Positions 1 to 12,061 of a stretch of 64,000 bases of DNA are shown here, piece after piece. This stretch comes from Lantana camara (Eukaryota; Streptophyta; Magnoliopsida; Lamiales; Verbenaceae): assembly GCA_037501455.1 (NCBI GenBank), contig CM074860.1, positions 43,596,501 to 43,660,500 of the forward strand, read 5' to 3'. Each line of letters starts with the position of its first letter. Positions within the stretch are counted from its first letter, which is position 1. The notes below the pieces were generated by a model, which was not told the DNA's origin, searched no databases, and worked only from the letters and a program-made list of their open reading frames with translations. Position numbers and translations under genes: made by a program.

Positions 1-552
1 TTAGCCCTGTAACACCCCAACGGAGGATGCCACATCCCCCGCACTATGACCCAGACCCGAAGCATGAAATAGGAAGTCCATGCCCGAATCCGAATCAGAG
101 CGAACGGGAGACCAACTCATACACTAGGCTAGGCGAAACTAACTTGACCAAAACTCAGAGTGAAGAAGCAATTAAAACGAACATCAATAGATAGCAGAAG
201 TATTTAAAACAAAACCTGCAAAGCAGGTGCCGGGTTCAACTAGCATAAATACCTAATCTCGAATAATAGATCAACAAACATAACAAGTGACGGGTTCAAC
301 TAGCATAGATACCTAGTCCCGAATATCAACATAAAGTAATAATCATCAAGTGCCGCAAGGGGCTGAATGAAAGTGCCACGCAGGGCTACCAAATAGTAAA
401 ATATCATCTCAAGTCTACGGGTTAAAGCATAAGTAAAGTGTATGAAAAGACAAATGCAAATAGAAAGACTAGACCGACGAAGTGCAACTCAAAGGACTCA
501 CTTCCGCCTAGCAAGCGCTAACAACCTGCAACTACAAGTGTAAATGAGGGGT

Positions 553-567
553 CAGTCAATTTGACCG
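553..567 (-). other. U5 hairpin of element A
   Basis: On the element strand this reads CGGTCA, loop AAT, TGACTG, a six-pair stem with one G-T pair. It lies just before a TTGCAGG acceptor-like sequence. It occupies the same place as hairpins in the LTRs of B, F, G, I, J and L, whose stems have different bases. Confidence 0.6.
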
Positions 568-1221
568 AGTGAGGGGGGGGGGGGGGCCGCTAACGCACAC
601 CCACATTATATATATATATAAGGAGCATAGCACAAAATAAAAGGATGGACTCATGAACCGGGGATAGGTGTTACATACAAAAATGTTTTGAAAGAACCCA
701 AATAAGATATAGATATAAGTTTAGAAACCATTTTCCAGAAAGACTCTATCCCGATTCATAATTCCATAACATATCATAATCAACTGCTCGGCGAGTACGA
801 GCTTCCCACCTTTACTCCTCAGAACATAAATCACAATCAATCCAACCGCTACACCAATGATGGAGGGGATGTACAGTCCCCAAAACCATCTATAATAACA
901 CCATCTAAAACAGACTCGATCTCAAGAGGGTAGCGAACCCACAAGAGTCATCCCCGGATAAAACACCTAAGGCTCAAGATATCACGCCTCCCTCATCACC
1001 CTACGGTCGCGCAATGATATCTCAAATGGAAACTAGCACAGTGGCTTATCCGACGGCCCTATGCCGTACCGGTCTCCACTCGTACCAGCTCCTGGATCCA
1101 CATATATACATACATACAGATGCCAATATTTCATGGCCAACTCGCTACAGAATCGTAACACAACTGAATTTTCCATAATAGCTTACATATGCCTCAAAAA
1201 CTGGTTTTTATACATATTCCT

Positions 1222-1358
1222 ACGCGATGGAATTTAAGCCCGTAGACACCCATCCACGCAGAACCCACGCGATGGAATTTAAGCCCGTAAGCACCCATCC
1301 ACGCAGATCCCACGCGATGGAATTTAAGCCCGTAAGCACCCATCCACGCAGAACGCAC
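1222..1358 (+). repeat. 45-bp tandem repeat, three copies
   Basis: GCGATGGAATTTAAGCCCGT starts at 1224, 1269 and 1314, a 45-bp period. The repeat lies inside the element A LTR. In the other LTR copy, element B landed within this repeat at 7367/7368. Confidence 0.9.
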
Positions 1359-3705
1359 GCAAGGTCATAAACATATCATATCCAACACATACGTATTTAT
1401 AGTAAGGTATACTCGCATACAAGGGTAGAAATCAGCATGTAAAGGCCATAGGTCGCATAACTATACAAAATCCTAAACCTTAACTCGTAGTAGTAGAGTC
1501 TGAGAGTGTGAAGGGCCAAACACTCTAAACCTCGGGCTCACCGGCACCACCAAACTCTGTGGCAAGACATACGAAGGTCCAAACTTAGACTCTACATGAA
1601 CCAAGTAAGACGCACGGCGTACCAAGAGATGTATGATATGGAAAATGGAATGAAGTGTTCACATAGGTCACATAGCATAACATAGGATAAGCTTTCATAC
1701 GAAATTATTTAATTAAAATGAAGTATTAAAGTTTAGAACGTAAATTAAAGTCATATTATTAATATTTAAAATAATGCATTTGATTATTAAAATAATAATA
1801 AATAATAAAAAGAAGAAGATCGAGATTCACATAAATCATTCGATCAAATGAAGTATTATGATCTAAAAGTGCAAAGAAACGGCATACTGTAGAAATTGGA
1901 CATTTATATTTAAATTCATGTGAGACAAATTTCCAATAAAAATTATCACATAATTCACGTAGCATACACAAGAATTGATGCATCTTAATTTTAGGTAGTA
2001 GCATGCTTTAATAAATTAAATCTAATAATTTAACCATCTAAATTAATGAAAAGGAAGCAAGTGGTCACGTGGGGGTTGGGGATAATTGTACTTCCATACA
2101 CAAGCTAATGCCAACACAAAAGATCTCTGCATAAAATTTCAAGGTTGCTTTAATGTTACCCAAATCCCAACTCCAAGCAACAATTGTCACGGTTTTCAAG
2201 GCTAATCTCACGCAGCAAAAGGATCAAATTAAAATGAGGAGTTAAGTCATCTCTTTTGGTGTGTCCCACATTAATTGATGGCATGTACTAACAATTAAAA
2301 TCTTGGAAAGTCAATTCTAATTCAAAGAAATGGAGGAGTTGTTTTGGATAGACCCAGGTGTTCACACCACCAAATTCTCAAATCAAACAATCATTACAAT
2401 CCTATTACTTAGACCCACTAGCATTAAATCAAACTTTTATTAATCAATATCATTCTGTCTCATAGAAACATTTTATTAAAAAGGATCATGATGTCGGCAA
2501 CCACTGAGCAACATATTGACTTTTAATTTCCAACTTTTGTTAATATACATACCACAATGCGAAACTTACACCAGCCAAGTTTAAATAAATCCAAGCAAAT
2601 CATCACGGTACCCAAGGCACACTCACGCAGCAAAATGGTTTTCAACTTTAGTACACCTATCTAACATTATTTATATCCAAAACACAAGAACTGAAGGTTT
2701 GAAATTGTATCATTTCGTCCAGATCTCCAAATTCCATTTCTATGTAATCATCACGGTACCCAAGTGTAAACAATACAGAATGGCATAATTTGAGAATCAT
2801 GTTTTTCCTTTAACATTTCATGTCCAACGCAAGCAGCTGCTCTCGATTTCAGCAAGAAAAGCGCACGAACAGGAATAATTTCTAGCCTAAATTAATTAGT
2901 TAATATATATACCCTCAAGCTTGCTCAAGTAATTCAAGATCTCATCATTCAACTTCATACCAACAAATTTCATACTCCAATCCAAGAATAGAAATGAAAT
3001 ACTCATTAAAAGAGATCCAAAGCTTACCTTGTCTTTTGAAGGAGTGAGAATCAAGGAATATGGGCTCTTAGAATGAAAGATGGTTCAAGTCTTGATCTTT
3101 TCTTGAAATTTCTCCATGAATCTCTTGGAAGCTAACTTGTGTGGTTTGAAATGAAATGAAAAGGGGATAAATCTATTTATATGGTGGCTAATAGTTTTAG
3201 GTCAAGGTTAGGGTTTCCAAAATAAAATGTGGGACTAAAGGCTTGAATAGGATTTGGGCTCAAATAAATGACCTTCTGCCCAATAAGTCACAATTAAAAG
3301 GTTTAAAGTCTAAATGGTTTCCGAAAAATATAAAATAAATTCCGTTGGACCCGAATCACCGATTCAAGTCCAATGGTGGTGTTGGAATTCGAATTCGAAT
3401 TCCCGAGCCCATATTGGTCCCGAATGACCCGAACTCACCTAATTTAAGTTAGGCCCAAAACACACAAATAGGTCCAAGTCCTATTTAAATCCAAATTCCA
3501 ACAATTAATTTAAATTCATCCAAGTTCTATTCCCAAGTTGTCATGCAAGAATTCATATTTTACCATTTTAGGTTTTTAGTCAATTAAGTCACATTTTCAA
3601 TCAAAGTTTGAATTAATCACAAAAAAGAGAATTAAATCACATAAGTGCGTAAAGTAAACTCTCTCGTGGCGCATACTTGCACGATTTATCGGACGGGGCG
3701 TCACA

Positions 3706-3741
3706 ATCTCCCCCCCTTAGGAGAACCTGGTCCCCAGGTTC
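3706..3741 (-). promoter_or_regulatory. Element A polypurine tract and pre-PPT hairpin
   Basis: On the element strand a G-rich purine tract at 3706-3721 directly precedes the 3' LTR, as expected for the plus-strand DNA primer. Just upstream, 3723-3741 reads GAACCTGG, loop GGA, CCAGGTTC, a perfect eight-pair inverted repeat. Element F has the same structure with one base pair exchanged. Confidence 0.85.
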
Positions 3742-4691
3742 GCTGCTCGGCTTCAAACAAACCCGATCACAACTTCTTCATTGCGTCATTTATCTCCCAA
3801 GTTTGTTCCTCCGGTTTCTATCCTTCCCACAATCCCGATCTTGAATCTCGTCCGGATATCTCACATCCATCAAGCCCGAAGTAAATGGTAATTCTTCTAT
3901 CGTAAAAGTATTCGTCCCTTCGATGTGGGACCAACGTCTCTTCAAGGACGTCCCGTTCTTACTTCTTATAATCCGTAGTCGTCGACGTGCATCGCAACCA
4001 AGACACATCCGTTAGGTATTTCGAACTCGGTCGGTCATTCTCATGATCGGATAGCTGCAACTGCACCCAACCTCGATGTCGTCTCAAACTCGCCACTTGC
4101 AACCCGTAGTCAAAATAACGCTTAGCGCAACCACAACAAACATGAGAGAATCCCACCTCCCAGCACGTAAGTGAGAGAGCCTCGTTTCTCGAACACAGAA
4201 AACGAGAGAACCCCACCTCTCGATCACACAAGAGAGAACCCCGTCTCTCAAGCAAATCATTGAGAGAAACCCGTCTCTCAACCTAAGTTGGGCAGCTTCC
4301 AGCATCTTCCAACATTCTAGTTCAAGAAATTCAAGCATTTCTCAAACCCCTAAATTCAAGAGAATCCAGCATCTCCCGAATATCTAAGTACAAGAGAATC
4401 CAACATCTCTCGTGCACAAAGTTTAGAAAGAATCCAACATCTTTCTTTCTCATAAGTAGAGAATCCTGCGACTCTCTAACACACAAATCGAGAGGATTAA
4501 CATCTCCCAAGCACGTAAATAGAGAGAATTAAATCTTCCCCACACTGAGAACGAGAGATCCTGACATCTCTCTAGCACAAAAATACAATTATTCAAAGCA
4601 CTTGTGCCTACGCACATCAAAGTAGCATAGTTGAAAATTACAACAATCAATGCATATCATAATTGACAAGTATATCACATAACAATAAGAG
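3742..4691 (-). other. Element A pol-less 3' internal region with hairpin repeats
   Basis: No coding sequence is recognisable between the gag remnant and the PPT. From about 4140 to 4570 the region holds a degenerating series of units whose clearest copies read, on the element strand, GAGAGACGGGGTTCTCTC. Each is an inverted repeat of GAGAGA and TCTCTC around a G-rich centre. Similar series occur at the same position in B, E and I. They replace the pol genes expected in an autonomous element. Confidence 0.75.
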
Positions 4692-5792
4692 TCAAATAAA
4701 CGATGTATGTATGCTCGTGCCATGAACGTTTATTATACCTCCCACTGTGGTATTTTGATCAATCTTTGCTGCTTCATCCTCTCCATCAAGAGCATATGCA
4801 CGAGCCTGAACAACTGGCCTCTTCTTCGGACAGGTGCCCATCATGTGATCAGCAGAACCACACACCACGCATCTACCCAAATACCTCCAACACTTCTCCA
4901 ATGGATGAGAACCCTGACAGTGAGAGCAACGGGCCTGAGCTGGGGCCGGTAAAGCTGGAGGTGCTGCGGGTGTAGTAGTTCGGGGCTTCTTGTTGATAAG
5001 GCCCTGTGGACTGCAACCTGGCGTAGAAGTAGTAAAATCATGAGTAGCGGGCTTCTTGCCCGAATCGGAACCCGAACCATGCCCCGAAGAGAATGATGGG
5101 GGCCCCAACCTCCGTCTCTGAGCCTCGACCTGAATAGCCCTCTTGGTAACCTCATCCTAAGTGCTAACATCGACACCCTGAAGAGCTCTCTGAATATCCT
5201 CTCGAAGCCCATAAAGAAAGTGACGGGCTCTGTGTGCATCGATATCAGTGATGTGGGTAGCATAGGGAGCAAGTTTCTCAAACTCCAGAATGTAGTCCTC
5301 AACAGATCTGGATCCCTGCTTCAGCTCAGAGAACTCCTGAAGTCTGCGCTCTCGTGCACTATGAGGTGTATACTTCTCGTGGAACTCATGCACAAAAGTC
5401 TCCCAAGTGAACTCCATACCACTCCTCTCAAGTCTGGATCGAACTCCCTTGAACCAGTTAGTTACCTGTCCCTGAATGAATCGAGCAGTACAAACAGCCC
5501 TGTCCTGAGAACTCCCTGGGCAAATCTCCCAAATACCACTGATCTCAGCTAACCACTCCTCAGCCTTAATATCATCTCCTCCAAACCACCTAGGAGGGTT
5601 GTTGTTCCGAAACTCCCTATACACAGCTGAGATAGTACCATCCTGACCATCAACTGGTGGTGTCTGTTGTCTCTGATTCTGTTGTAACTGATTGAGAAGT
5701 GCCTGAACAATGTTCTCTGCATTCAGTGGTGGTGGCGGAGGCGGACTAGGCGCATCCGGTGAAGCCTCTCGATCACGGCGTCTAGGAGGCAT
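4692..5792 (-). pseudogene. gag: Element A gag (capsid plus zinc knuckles, start of protease)
   Basis: The frame starts MPPRRRDREASPD and has a proline stretch. It continues into a Retrotrans_gag-type capsid core with recognisable motifs (YREF, EEWLAEI, SRSVEDYI). An in-frame TAG at 5157-5159 interrupts it at the end of the capsid. The same frame then runs on to two CX2CX4HX4C zinc knuckles near 4800-4905 and the linker ARAYALDGE. It ends in the first residues of a protease-like domain (GTSIHTSF), before any active-site DSG/DPG triplet. Gag packages element RNA into particles. With one stop and no pol, this copy is not autonomous. The start was chosen because it matches the gag start of element I. 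Confidence 0.85.
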
Positions 5793-6062
5793 CCTAAAGA
5801 TCTCAACAATTCCAGTATAGGTATATGCATGTCGGTCAGTAAATGCTCATATCACATAATAAATCAATCATCAACATCAAAGGCAAGTAAAGTTTCACAT
5901 TATATAAATTCAGCAAAATGATGAAAATTCAAATGTATAGCTTATCGAAATGAGATGTTCATGCACATATAACCACATTGTCCTATGCTGTACAACCTAG
6001 ACAGACTCAACACGACTCAAGAGCTCGATTTTGCAACCTAGAGCTCTAATACCAGTTAAGGA
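5793..6062 (-). promoter_or_regulatory. Element A leader with primer binding site
   Basis: On the element strand the LTR end GTGTTACA is followed after eight bases by TGGTATTAGAGC (6043-6054). This is one base different from the common plant tRNA-Met PBS. It overlaps an inverted repeat, AGAGCTC...GAGCTCT (6020-6047), with an inner GGTT-GCAA-AATC. The gag ATG is preceded by CTTTAGG, which looks like a splice acceptor. Confidence 0.82.
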
Positions 6063-7367
6063 TGTAACACCCCAACGGAGGATGCCACATCCCCCGCACT
6101 ATGACCTAGACCCGAAGTATGAAATAGGAAGTCCATGGCCAAATCCGAATCAGAGCGAACGGGAGACCAACTCACACACTAGGCTAGGCGGAACTAACTT
6201 GACCAAAACTCAGAATGTGGAAGCAATTAAAACCAACATCAATAGATAGCGGAAGCATTTAAAACAAAACATGCAAAGCAGGTGACGTGTTCAACTAGCA
6301 TAGATACCTAATCCCGAATAGTAGATCAACAAACATAACAAGTGACGAGTTCTACTATCATAGATACCTAGTCCCGAATATCAACATAAAGTAATAATCA
6401 TCAAGTGCCGAAAGAGGCCGAATGAAAGTGCCACGCAGGGCTACCGAATAGTAAAATATAATCTCAAGTCTACGGGCCAAAGCATAAGTAAAGTGTATGA
6501 AAAGACAAATGCAAATAGAAAGACTAGACCGACGAAGTGCAACTCAAAGGACTCACTTCCGCCTAGCAAACGCTAACAACCTGCAACTACAAGTGTAAAT
6601 GAGGGGTCAGTCAATTTGACCGAGTGAGCGAGGGGGGGGGGGGGGGGGCGGCTAACGCACACCCACATTATATATATATATAAGGAGCATAGCACAAAAT
6701 AAAAGGATGGACTCATGAACCGGGGATAGGTGTTACATACCAAAATGTTTTGAAAGAACCCGAATAAGATATAGATATAAGTTTAGAAACCATTTTCCAG
6801 AAAGACTCTATCCCGATTCATAATTCCATAACATATCATAATCAACTGCTCGGCGAGTACGAGCTTCCCACCTTTACTCCTCAGAATATAAATCACAATC
6901 AATCCAACCGCTACACCAATGATGGAGGGGATGTACAGTCCCCAAAACCATCTATAATAACACCATCTAAAATAGACTCGATCTCAAGAGGGTAGCGAAC
7001 TCACAAGAGTCATCCCCGGATAAAACACCGAAGGCTCAAGATATCACGCCTCCCTCATCACCCTACGGTCACGCAATGATATCTCAAATGGAAACTAGCA
7101 CAGTAGCTTATCCGACGGACCTATGCCGTACCGGTCTCCACTCGTACCAGCTCATGGATCCACATACATACATACATACAGATGCCAATATTTGATGGCC
7201 AACTCACTACAGAATCGTAACACAACTGAATTTTCCATAATAGCTTACATATGCCTCAAAAACTGGTTTTTATACATATTCCTACGCGATGGAATTTAAG
7301 CCCATAGACACCCATCCACGCAGAACCCACGCGATGGAATTTAAGCCCGTAAGCACCCATGCACGCA
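6063..7367 (-). repeat. Element A 5' LTR, outer part before element B
   Basis: The sequence starts TGTAACACCCCAACGG and follows the copy at 8-1312 closely. It includes a run of about 16 G near 6633 and two of the 45-bp repeats. It ends with ACGCA (7363-7367), the left target duplication of element B. Confidence 0.92.
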
Positions 7368-8327
7368 TGTAACGCCCCAATTTTCAAACAGTCAGTTACG
7401 CTCGACACGTATGGGTTTCGAGCGTTTGGATTTTATTCTATTAATTTCATTTAATTAATTTATACGTGTTATATTAATTTTATAAATTGTGTTCCAACAT
7501 GAATACGTGGAAAGTATATGAAAATCCATTTATTTCGAGAATTCTTGTATGCATGGAATTTAATTGCTACATGAATTAATTGTCCAATTTGAGTTAATTG
7601 CCAAATTATCCTTAAATGATTATTCATTTCAATTGAGGGACTAAATTGCATGAAATATTAAGGGACTAAATTGATCTCTTTCCAAACCTTTTATACTTAA
7701 TTGTATAGCTTACAAACTTTAAAGGGTTTAATGGCAAATATTACATATTTCCCCAAAATATATCACGGTATAGCTTCTTCATGCTTCCATTTGTTTCATC
7801 CTCATCAAATCATCATCTCTCCTTTCTCCTTCATCACCGAACCATTATCATCCAAGAAAGAAAGGAGATTTCATCATCTCTTGCTAAAATCTTTGAGGAA
7901 TTGGAAGTCTTAGGCCATCATCTTCATCACATCTCCATCTTTTCTTCTCCTTCTTTCATTCAAGGTAGAGATGAGTATATATATGATTTCTTGAAATTTA
8001 TGTGTGAAGCTAGGGTTAAGATTTTGATGCAAAAGCTTGTTTATATGATGTTGGAAGCAATATTTGAGCTTTAGGCTTGAATTTCTTGTGCAAATCTTGA
8101 GAATTATGGGATATTATGATGAGTTTGTATATATGCTCAAGTTGGTGATTATGATGATTAAAGCTTGGGTTTTGTGTTTATATTGAGTATTATTGCCTCT
8201 TAAGCATATATGTATGTTACCTTCTATGAATTATAGCATTGAGAATTTAATTATGAGTGTTTGGTGCATGTTGGGTTAAGGTTCGTGTTCCCCTGTTTCG
8301 TCCCCTGTTCTTCTGCATCTTCTGTGA

Positions 8328-8532
8328 AACGGGAACGGCCCTTCCCGTTCCCTTTGTAATTGGGGAACGGTCGTTCCCATAGTTTAAATAATTATGCAGG
8401 CGGCGAGGAGGGGAACGACCGTTCCCACTTTATCTCACAGATGGGAACGGCCGTTCCCATATTCGGGGAGCACTTCGGGACTGGGGAACAGCCCTTCCCA
8501 TTTTGTACTAAAGCTTGGAACGGCCGTTCCCA
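8328..8532 (+). repeat. GGGAACGGCCGTTCCC palindrome array (element B 5' LTR)
   Basis: Six copies of a 14-16 base palindrome occur within about 205 bases, with variants in the centre (GGCC, GTCG, GACC, CAGC). The outer GGGAA/TTCCC arms are largely preserved. The same array is at 14169-14373 in the other LTR. Confidence 0.9.
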
Positions 8533-8995
8533 AGCCACTGGAAGTGCTGAAAGTTTCTGCATAAAATTATATTTTTAGCCCCTCGTTCCAATGGCTTATT
8601 TGACCCCAAATTGCTATTATATGATTGATTATATGTCGAAACAATATGTTATCATGTTACATTGTATATTGCTCGATGTCTCGTGTATGATCATGCCGTG
8701 CGTCATTATATGGAATAATATGCTAGAATTGTGGTCTCATGCACGTACATTGTCTCGTTTCTTGTCCAGTTATTCTCCAGGGCGGAGATTGTGGATCATG
8801 AGCACGTTCACGCAATCACGAGTCGTGTGTCGCCTGTCAGGTGAGGTTTAATTTCTAGTTATATAGAACTTGTATAACCTTTACGTGATTTTTGGCCAAA
8901 GGTATTTATATTTATAATTTCATGAAATCACTTGTTATTTCAAGCATGTTAGTGTTCACGAATCAAGCATGCCATGTTCATGAAAGCAACTACGT

Positions 8996-9306
8996 GCGTT
9001 CTCCTGGCCAGGCTCTCCTTAGTGAGGGTGCTGGGCTGGTCTTCGGGCTGGTGGTTGTCCGTCCAACCACAGGAAGAACAATACCCTATCGTGTACGTGT
9101 GTTCTCTTGGCTAGGTCCTCCTTAGTGAGGGCGTTGGGCTGGTCTTCGGGCTGGTGGTTGTCCGTCCAACCACAAGAAGAACAAAGCCTTATCGTGTACC
9201 TGTATTCTCCTGGCCAGGTTCTCCTTAGCGAGGGCGCTGGGCTAGTCTTAGAGCTGGTGGTTGTCCGTCCAACCACAGGAGGAACAAACCCTATCTGGTT
9301 ACAAGC
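8996..9306 (+). repeat. 103-bp tandem repeat, three copies
   Basis: Units beginning near 8998, 9101 and 9204 share GGTGGTTGTCCGTCCAACCA, itself an inverted repeat of TGGTTG and CAACCA. A second set is at about 14837-15147, and an inverted set lies in LTR C at about 18895-19215. Confidence 0.88.
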
Positions 9307-9470
9307 AAGCCATATATTGATTGCATGATCTCCATTCCATGAACGTGTTATATGGTTACACTATTGCATGATTGCACGATAAATAAATTGCATGATCACA
9401 TAATAATTAACAAGCAAGCAAGCATGTTCATCGATTGCATGAAAGAACAAGTATTTAATAGTGATAGTTG

Positions 9471-9540
9471 TATTCTCGGGCGAAGCTATACTATTCTTGA
9501 ACTTGTATATTTACCTTTTATAAACCTTTACCCGAGAATA
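9471..9540 (+). other. Inverted repeat with 50-nt spacer (element B)
   Basis: TATTCTCGGG at 9471-9480 is perfectly complementary to CCCGAGAATA at 9531-9540, with exactly 50 bases between. C, E, F and J have counterparts with 50-51 base spacers; L has a weaker one with 53. Confidence 0.75.
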
Positions 9541-10040
9541 TAACTTGCATGTTATCTGCGCTAATATATATGTAAACCCCTCACTCGGTCTTCACAGACT
9601 GACACCTCCACCTTTCAGGTATTGCATGTGCGTGCTAGGCGGGAAGTGAGTCGAGTCCAGTTGTTAGAATTGAGTCAAACACGGTGCATTTATTTGATTG
9701 TTTATTATTGATCGAGAGAATCATGTTTACGGTTATATGTTATTTATTTATTTTAGGAGATGATAATGTATTGATATGTAAGCTAGAATATAGTTTGTTT
9801 GGAGGATGAGAAATGTCATGATTGGATAAATAGAAATAGTTGATAATGTTATGTTTATGCTTCCGCTTTATTATGTCGCACGTTCGAGTATCCCGCTCGT
9901 TCGAGTTTCCCGCCTAGCTTGTCGTGTATTGCATTGTCACCCGTTCGCTATAGGTTGGTTCATGTGCGGATTGACCATTTCGTATATGGATTGACCTATA
10001 GTGCAGGGGTGTGGTACCTCCACGTGTCCGGGGTGCTACA

Positions 10041-10082
10041 TCTAAGGTGGTATCAGAGCCCGGTTGCAAAACCGAGGTTCTA
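10041..10082 (+). promoter_or_regulatory. Element B primer binding site and adjoining hairpin
   Basis: TGGTATCAGAGC at 10048-10059 begins seven bases after the LTR end and matches the usual plant tRNA-Met PBS. Its 3' end overlaps a hairpin whose inner stem is CGGTT, loop GCAA, AACCG (10061-10074), with outer AGA/TCT pairing. Confidence 0.88.
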
Positions 10083-12061
10083 GTGTCGTGTCGTGTCGAG
10101 TTTAGGTCGTACGGCATAGGAATTACTTGATAATTTGAGAGTCTTGCATCGTATTTGAGTGTCTTGATCTACTTGAACTCTTTGAATTGATTGAAATACT
10201 TGATAACTTGTACTTTCTATTAATGCATGCTATTATTTGCCAATTGAGTGATCTTGAATTTCTGGAAATTTATGTGACCAACGTGTCTTATTTAAATATT
10301 TATGACCTACTTGTTGCAATTTATATTTAATTCTTGATACGTGTACTAATTATGTGACAACTATATGACATGAGCATGTCTTACCCACATGCATTTATTT
10401 TCAAAAGCAAGTTGTGAGTGATAGGTTTTGGAAATGTATTAATCAAGGCTGGAGGATTTTGAAGATTTAAGAGACTGACCAACCGTTCGAACCAAGTTTG
10501 CAATTTGGTCAAACCAGGAATGGATACCGGAACCGAGCCCAACATTTTTGCGGTGCCAGGTTCTTCAATGCATTCATAAGCACGTGCATCAAAGTTACTG
10601 ATTAATTGCTTCTCATTTGTAAATGTTGTTTTAATTGTATTTAAAATTTCCTACTTGATACTTTGGATGCATGATCAAATTATTTACTTTCTTTACATTT
10701 CCTTATTTATATGAATACCTTCAAAATGATATAATTGTTCTAACGTGTTGCATTGTAAATTGTTGGTAGATTGCTACGTGCATTGACATTTTAACCATCA
10801 TGCATTATTTAATGTTTGTTGGTAATAGGTTCTCTCTACACTCTGCACAAACGTTGTTCCTGTTTCTACAACTTGAATTTTAAAGAGGGGATTTCTGAAT
10901 CATTGGGTACCGTGTTGGGAATCGGGTCATTTGATGTCGCTTGAAGATTAAAAATGTTTGGGATTGTGAGAATTTACCGATCCAGGATTTAGTAGGAACA
11001 GGGGCATGAAATAAATATTGGAAAATTTTGGGAACCGGAAAATGATGATAAGTTCAAGCAGATAAATGTTCAGTGGGTCTTTCCACCTTCAGAGATTAAT
11101 TAGTACTTTGGAGGTTCAGTAAGGGTAGGAGAAGGAACTTTTCTTGCTTTGGACCAGGGTGTCAACTTGGCAAATATAAATCTAGGAGCAGAAGGGTTGT
11201 GGGATGCTGGAAAATTTAATATCAAAACAAAGTGGTGACAGTCAGGGAGCTTCAAGTTGAGTATGTTGCTAGCAGAAAGAATTAGAAAAGGATCCTCAAT
11301 CCAAAATCTTGATTAATAACAAGTAGCACAAGGAAAAGGTTACGGGAATTGAGTCAACAAAGAAGCTTGCAAGTGTGAAAAGATAGAATGAATCCAAAGT
11401 ATAAGAAAATCTCCATTTTCTTAAGGGGGAGAGCCGGCCCGAAAATAATTTTAGGTCGGAGATTCGATAGCACTCGAAGAAGTTGGGAAATTCTAAGAAA
11501 ACCGATTTTCCTGGAAACCTCTATCAAAACCATGTGAAAGAAGTTGTCAATAATCTAAACCTTTCTTCCTCTCATACCAAGAAAAGTCCCATCATCGACA
11601 GTACCCGTACCTTTGTTCCATTATCATTTTCCAGAAAGTGAGTACACCGTCCGCAGTTCTCCGATAGTCTCAAGATATCATTTGACTCAGTAAATGGGAG
11701 AAGGGATCCGATCCGGTTAAATTTGGATAGTAAATCTTGAATCTTAATCCCTCTTGCTATCGGAATGTCTACAGTAAACGAAAGGGAAGAAAGTGGGAAA
11801 TAGAAAGGATTCAGTTTGGATGATATCCGGAATCAATCTCAAGTTTTGGTAGGTTAACTCCGACAAGAGTTTTCTTACGAAGTTATTACTTATACCCTAG
11901 AGATGTCAGTAATAGCACACCGTGTTCTCATCTGTGTTGTCGCCGTCGCCTCCATGAATATACCAGTTTACCATGAACACTTCAGAAAGATGAAAGACTG
12001 ATTGATCCTCTCTTTCAAGATGATTCGTGGAATTATGGGGTATGTTATCAGATTTCAGGGA
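10083..12061 (+). other. Element B internal region, no recognisable gene
   Basis: I see no gag, zinc knuckle or pol motif in this stretch, and every frame is broken by frequent stops. It is AT-rich up to about 10850 and then more mixed. From about 11050 onward it is related to the internal region of element E in opposite orientation. It is probably decayed or replaced coding sequence (inference). Confidence 0.6.

Larger units (their letters stand above)
8..3705 (-). repeat. Element A 3' LTR (3.7 kb)
   Basis: The LTR is bounded by TGTAACACCCC at the left and GGGCGTCACA at the right as read on the plus strand. It abuts the PPT at 3706. It is nearly identical to the other LTR copy at 6063-7367 plus 15870-18181. 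It holds a run of 14 G at 573-586, a short TA repeat near 608-619, and a three-copy 45-bp tandem repeat. Scattered copies of a CACGGTACCCAAG-type motif lie near 2187, 2605 and 2752. No gene is supported; the 81-residue frame at 1759-2004 is AT-rich and repeated only because the LTR is repeated. Confidence 0.92.
7368..10040 (+). repeat. Element B 5' LTR
   Basis: The LTR runs from TGTAACGCCCC to GGGTGCTACA. In order it contains an AT-rich upstream part, a donor-like CAAG/GTAGAG at 7964/7965, and the palindrome array at 8328-8532. An exon-like 71-base segment (8770-8840) is framed by a pyrimidine-rich CAG and CAG/GTGAGG. A 103-bp triplicated repeat, a 10-bp inverted repeat with a 50-nt spacer, and the U5 hairpin at 9586-9601 follow. 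The short open frames in it are not conserved as genes. Confidence 0.93.
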
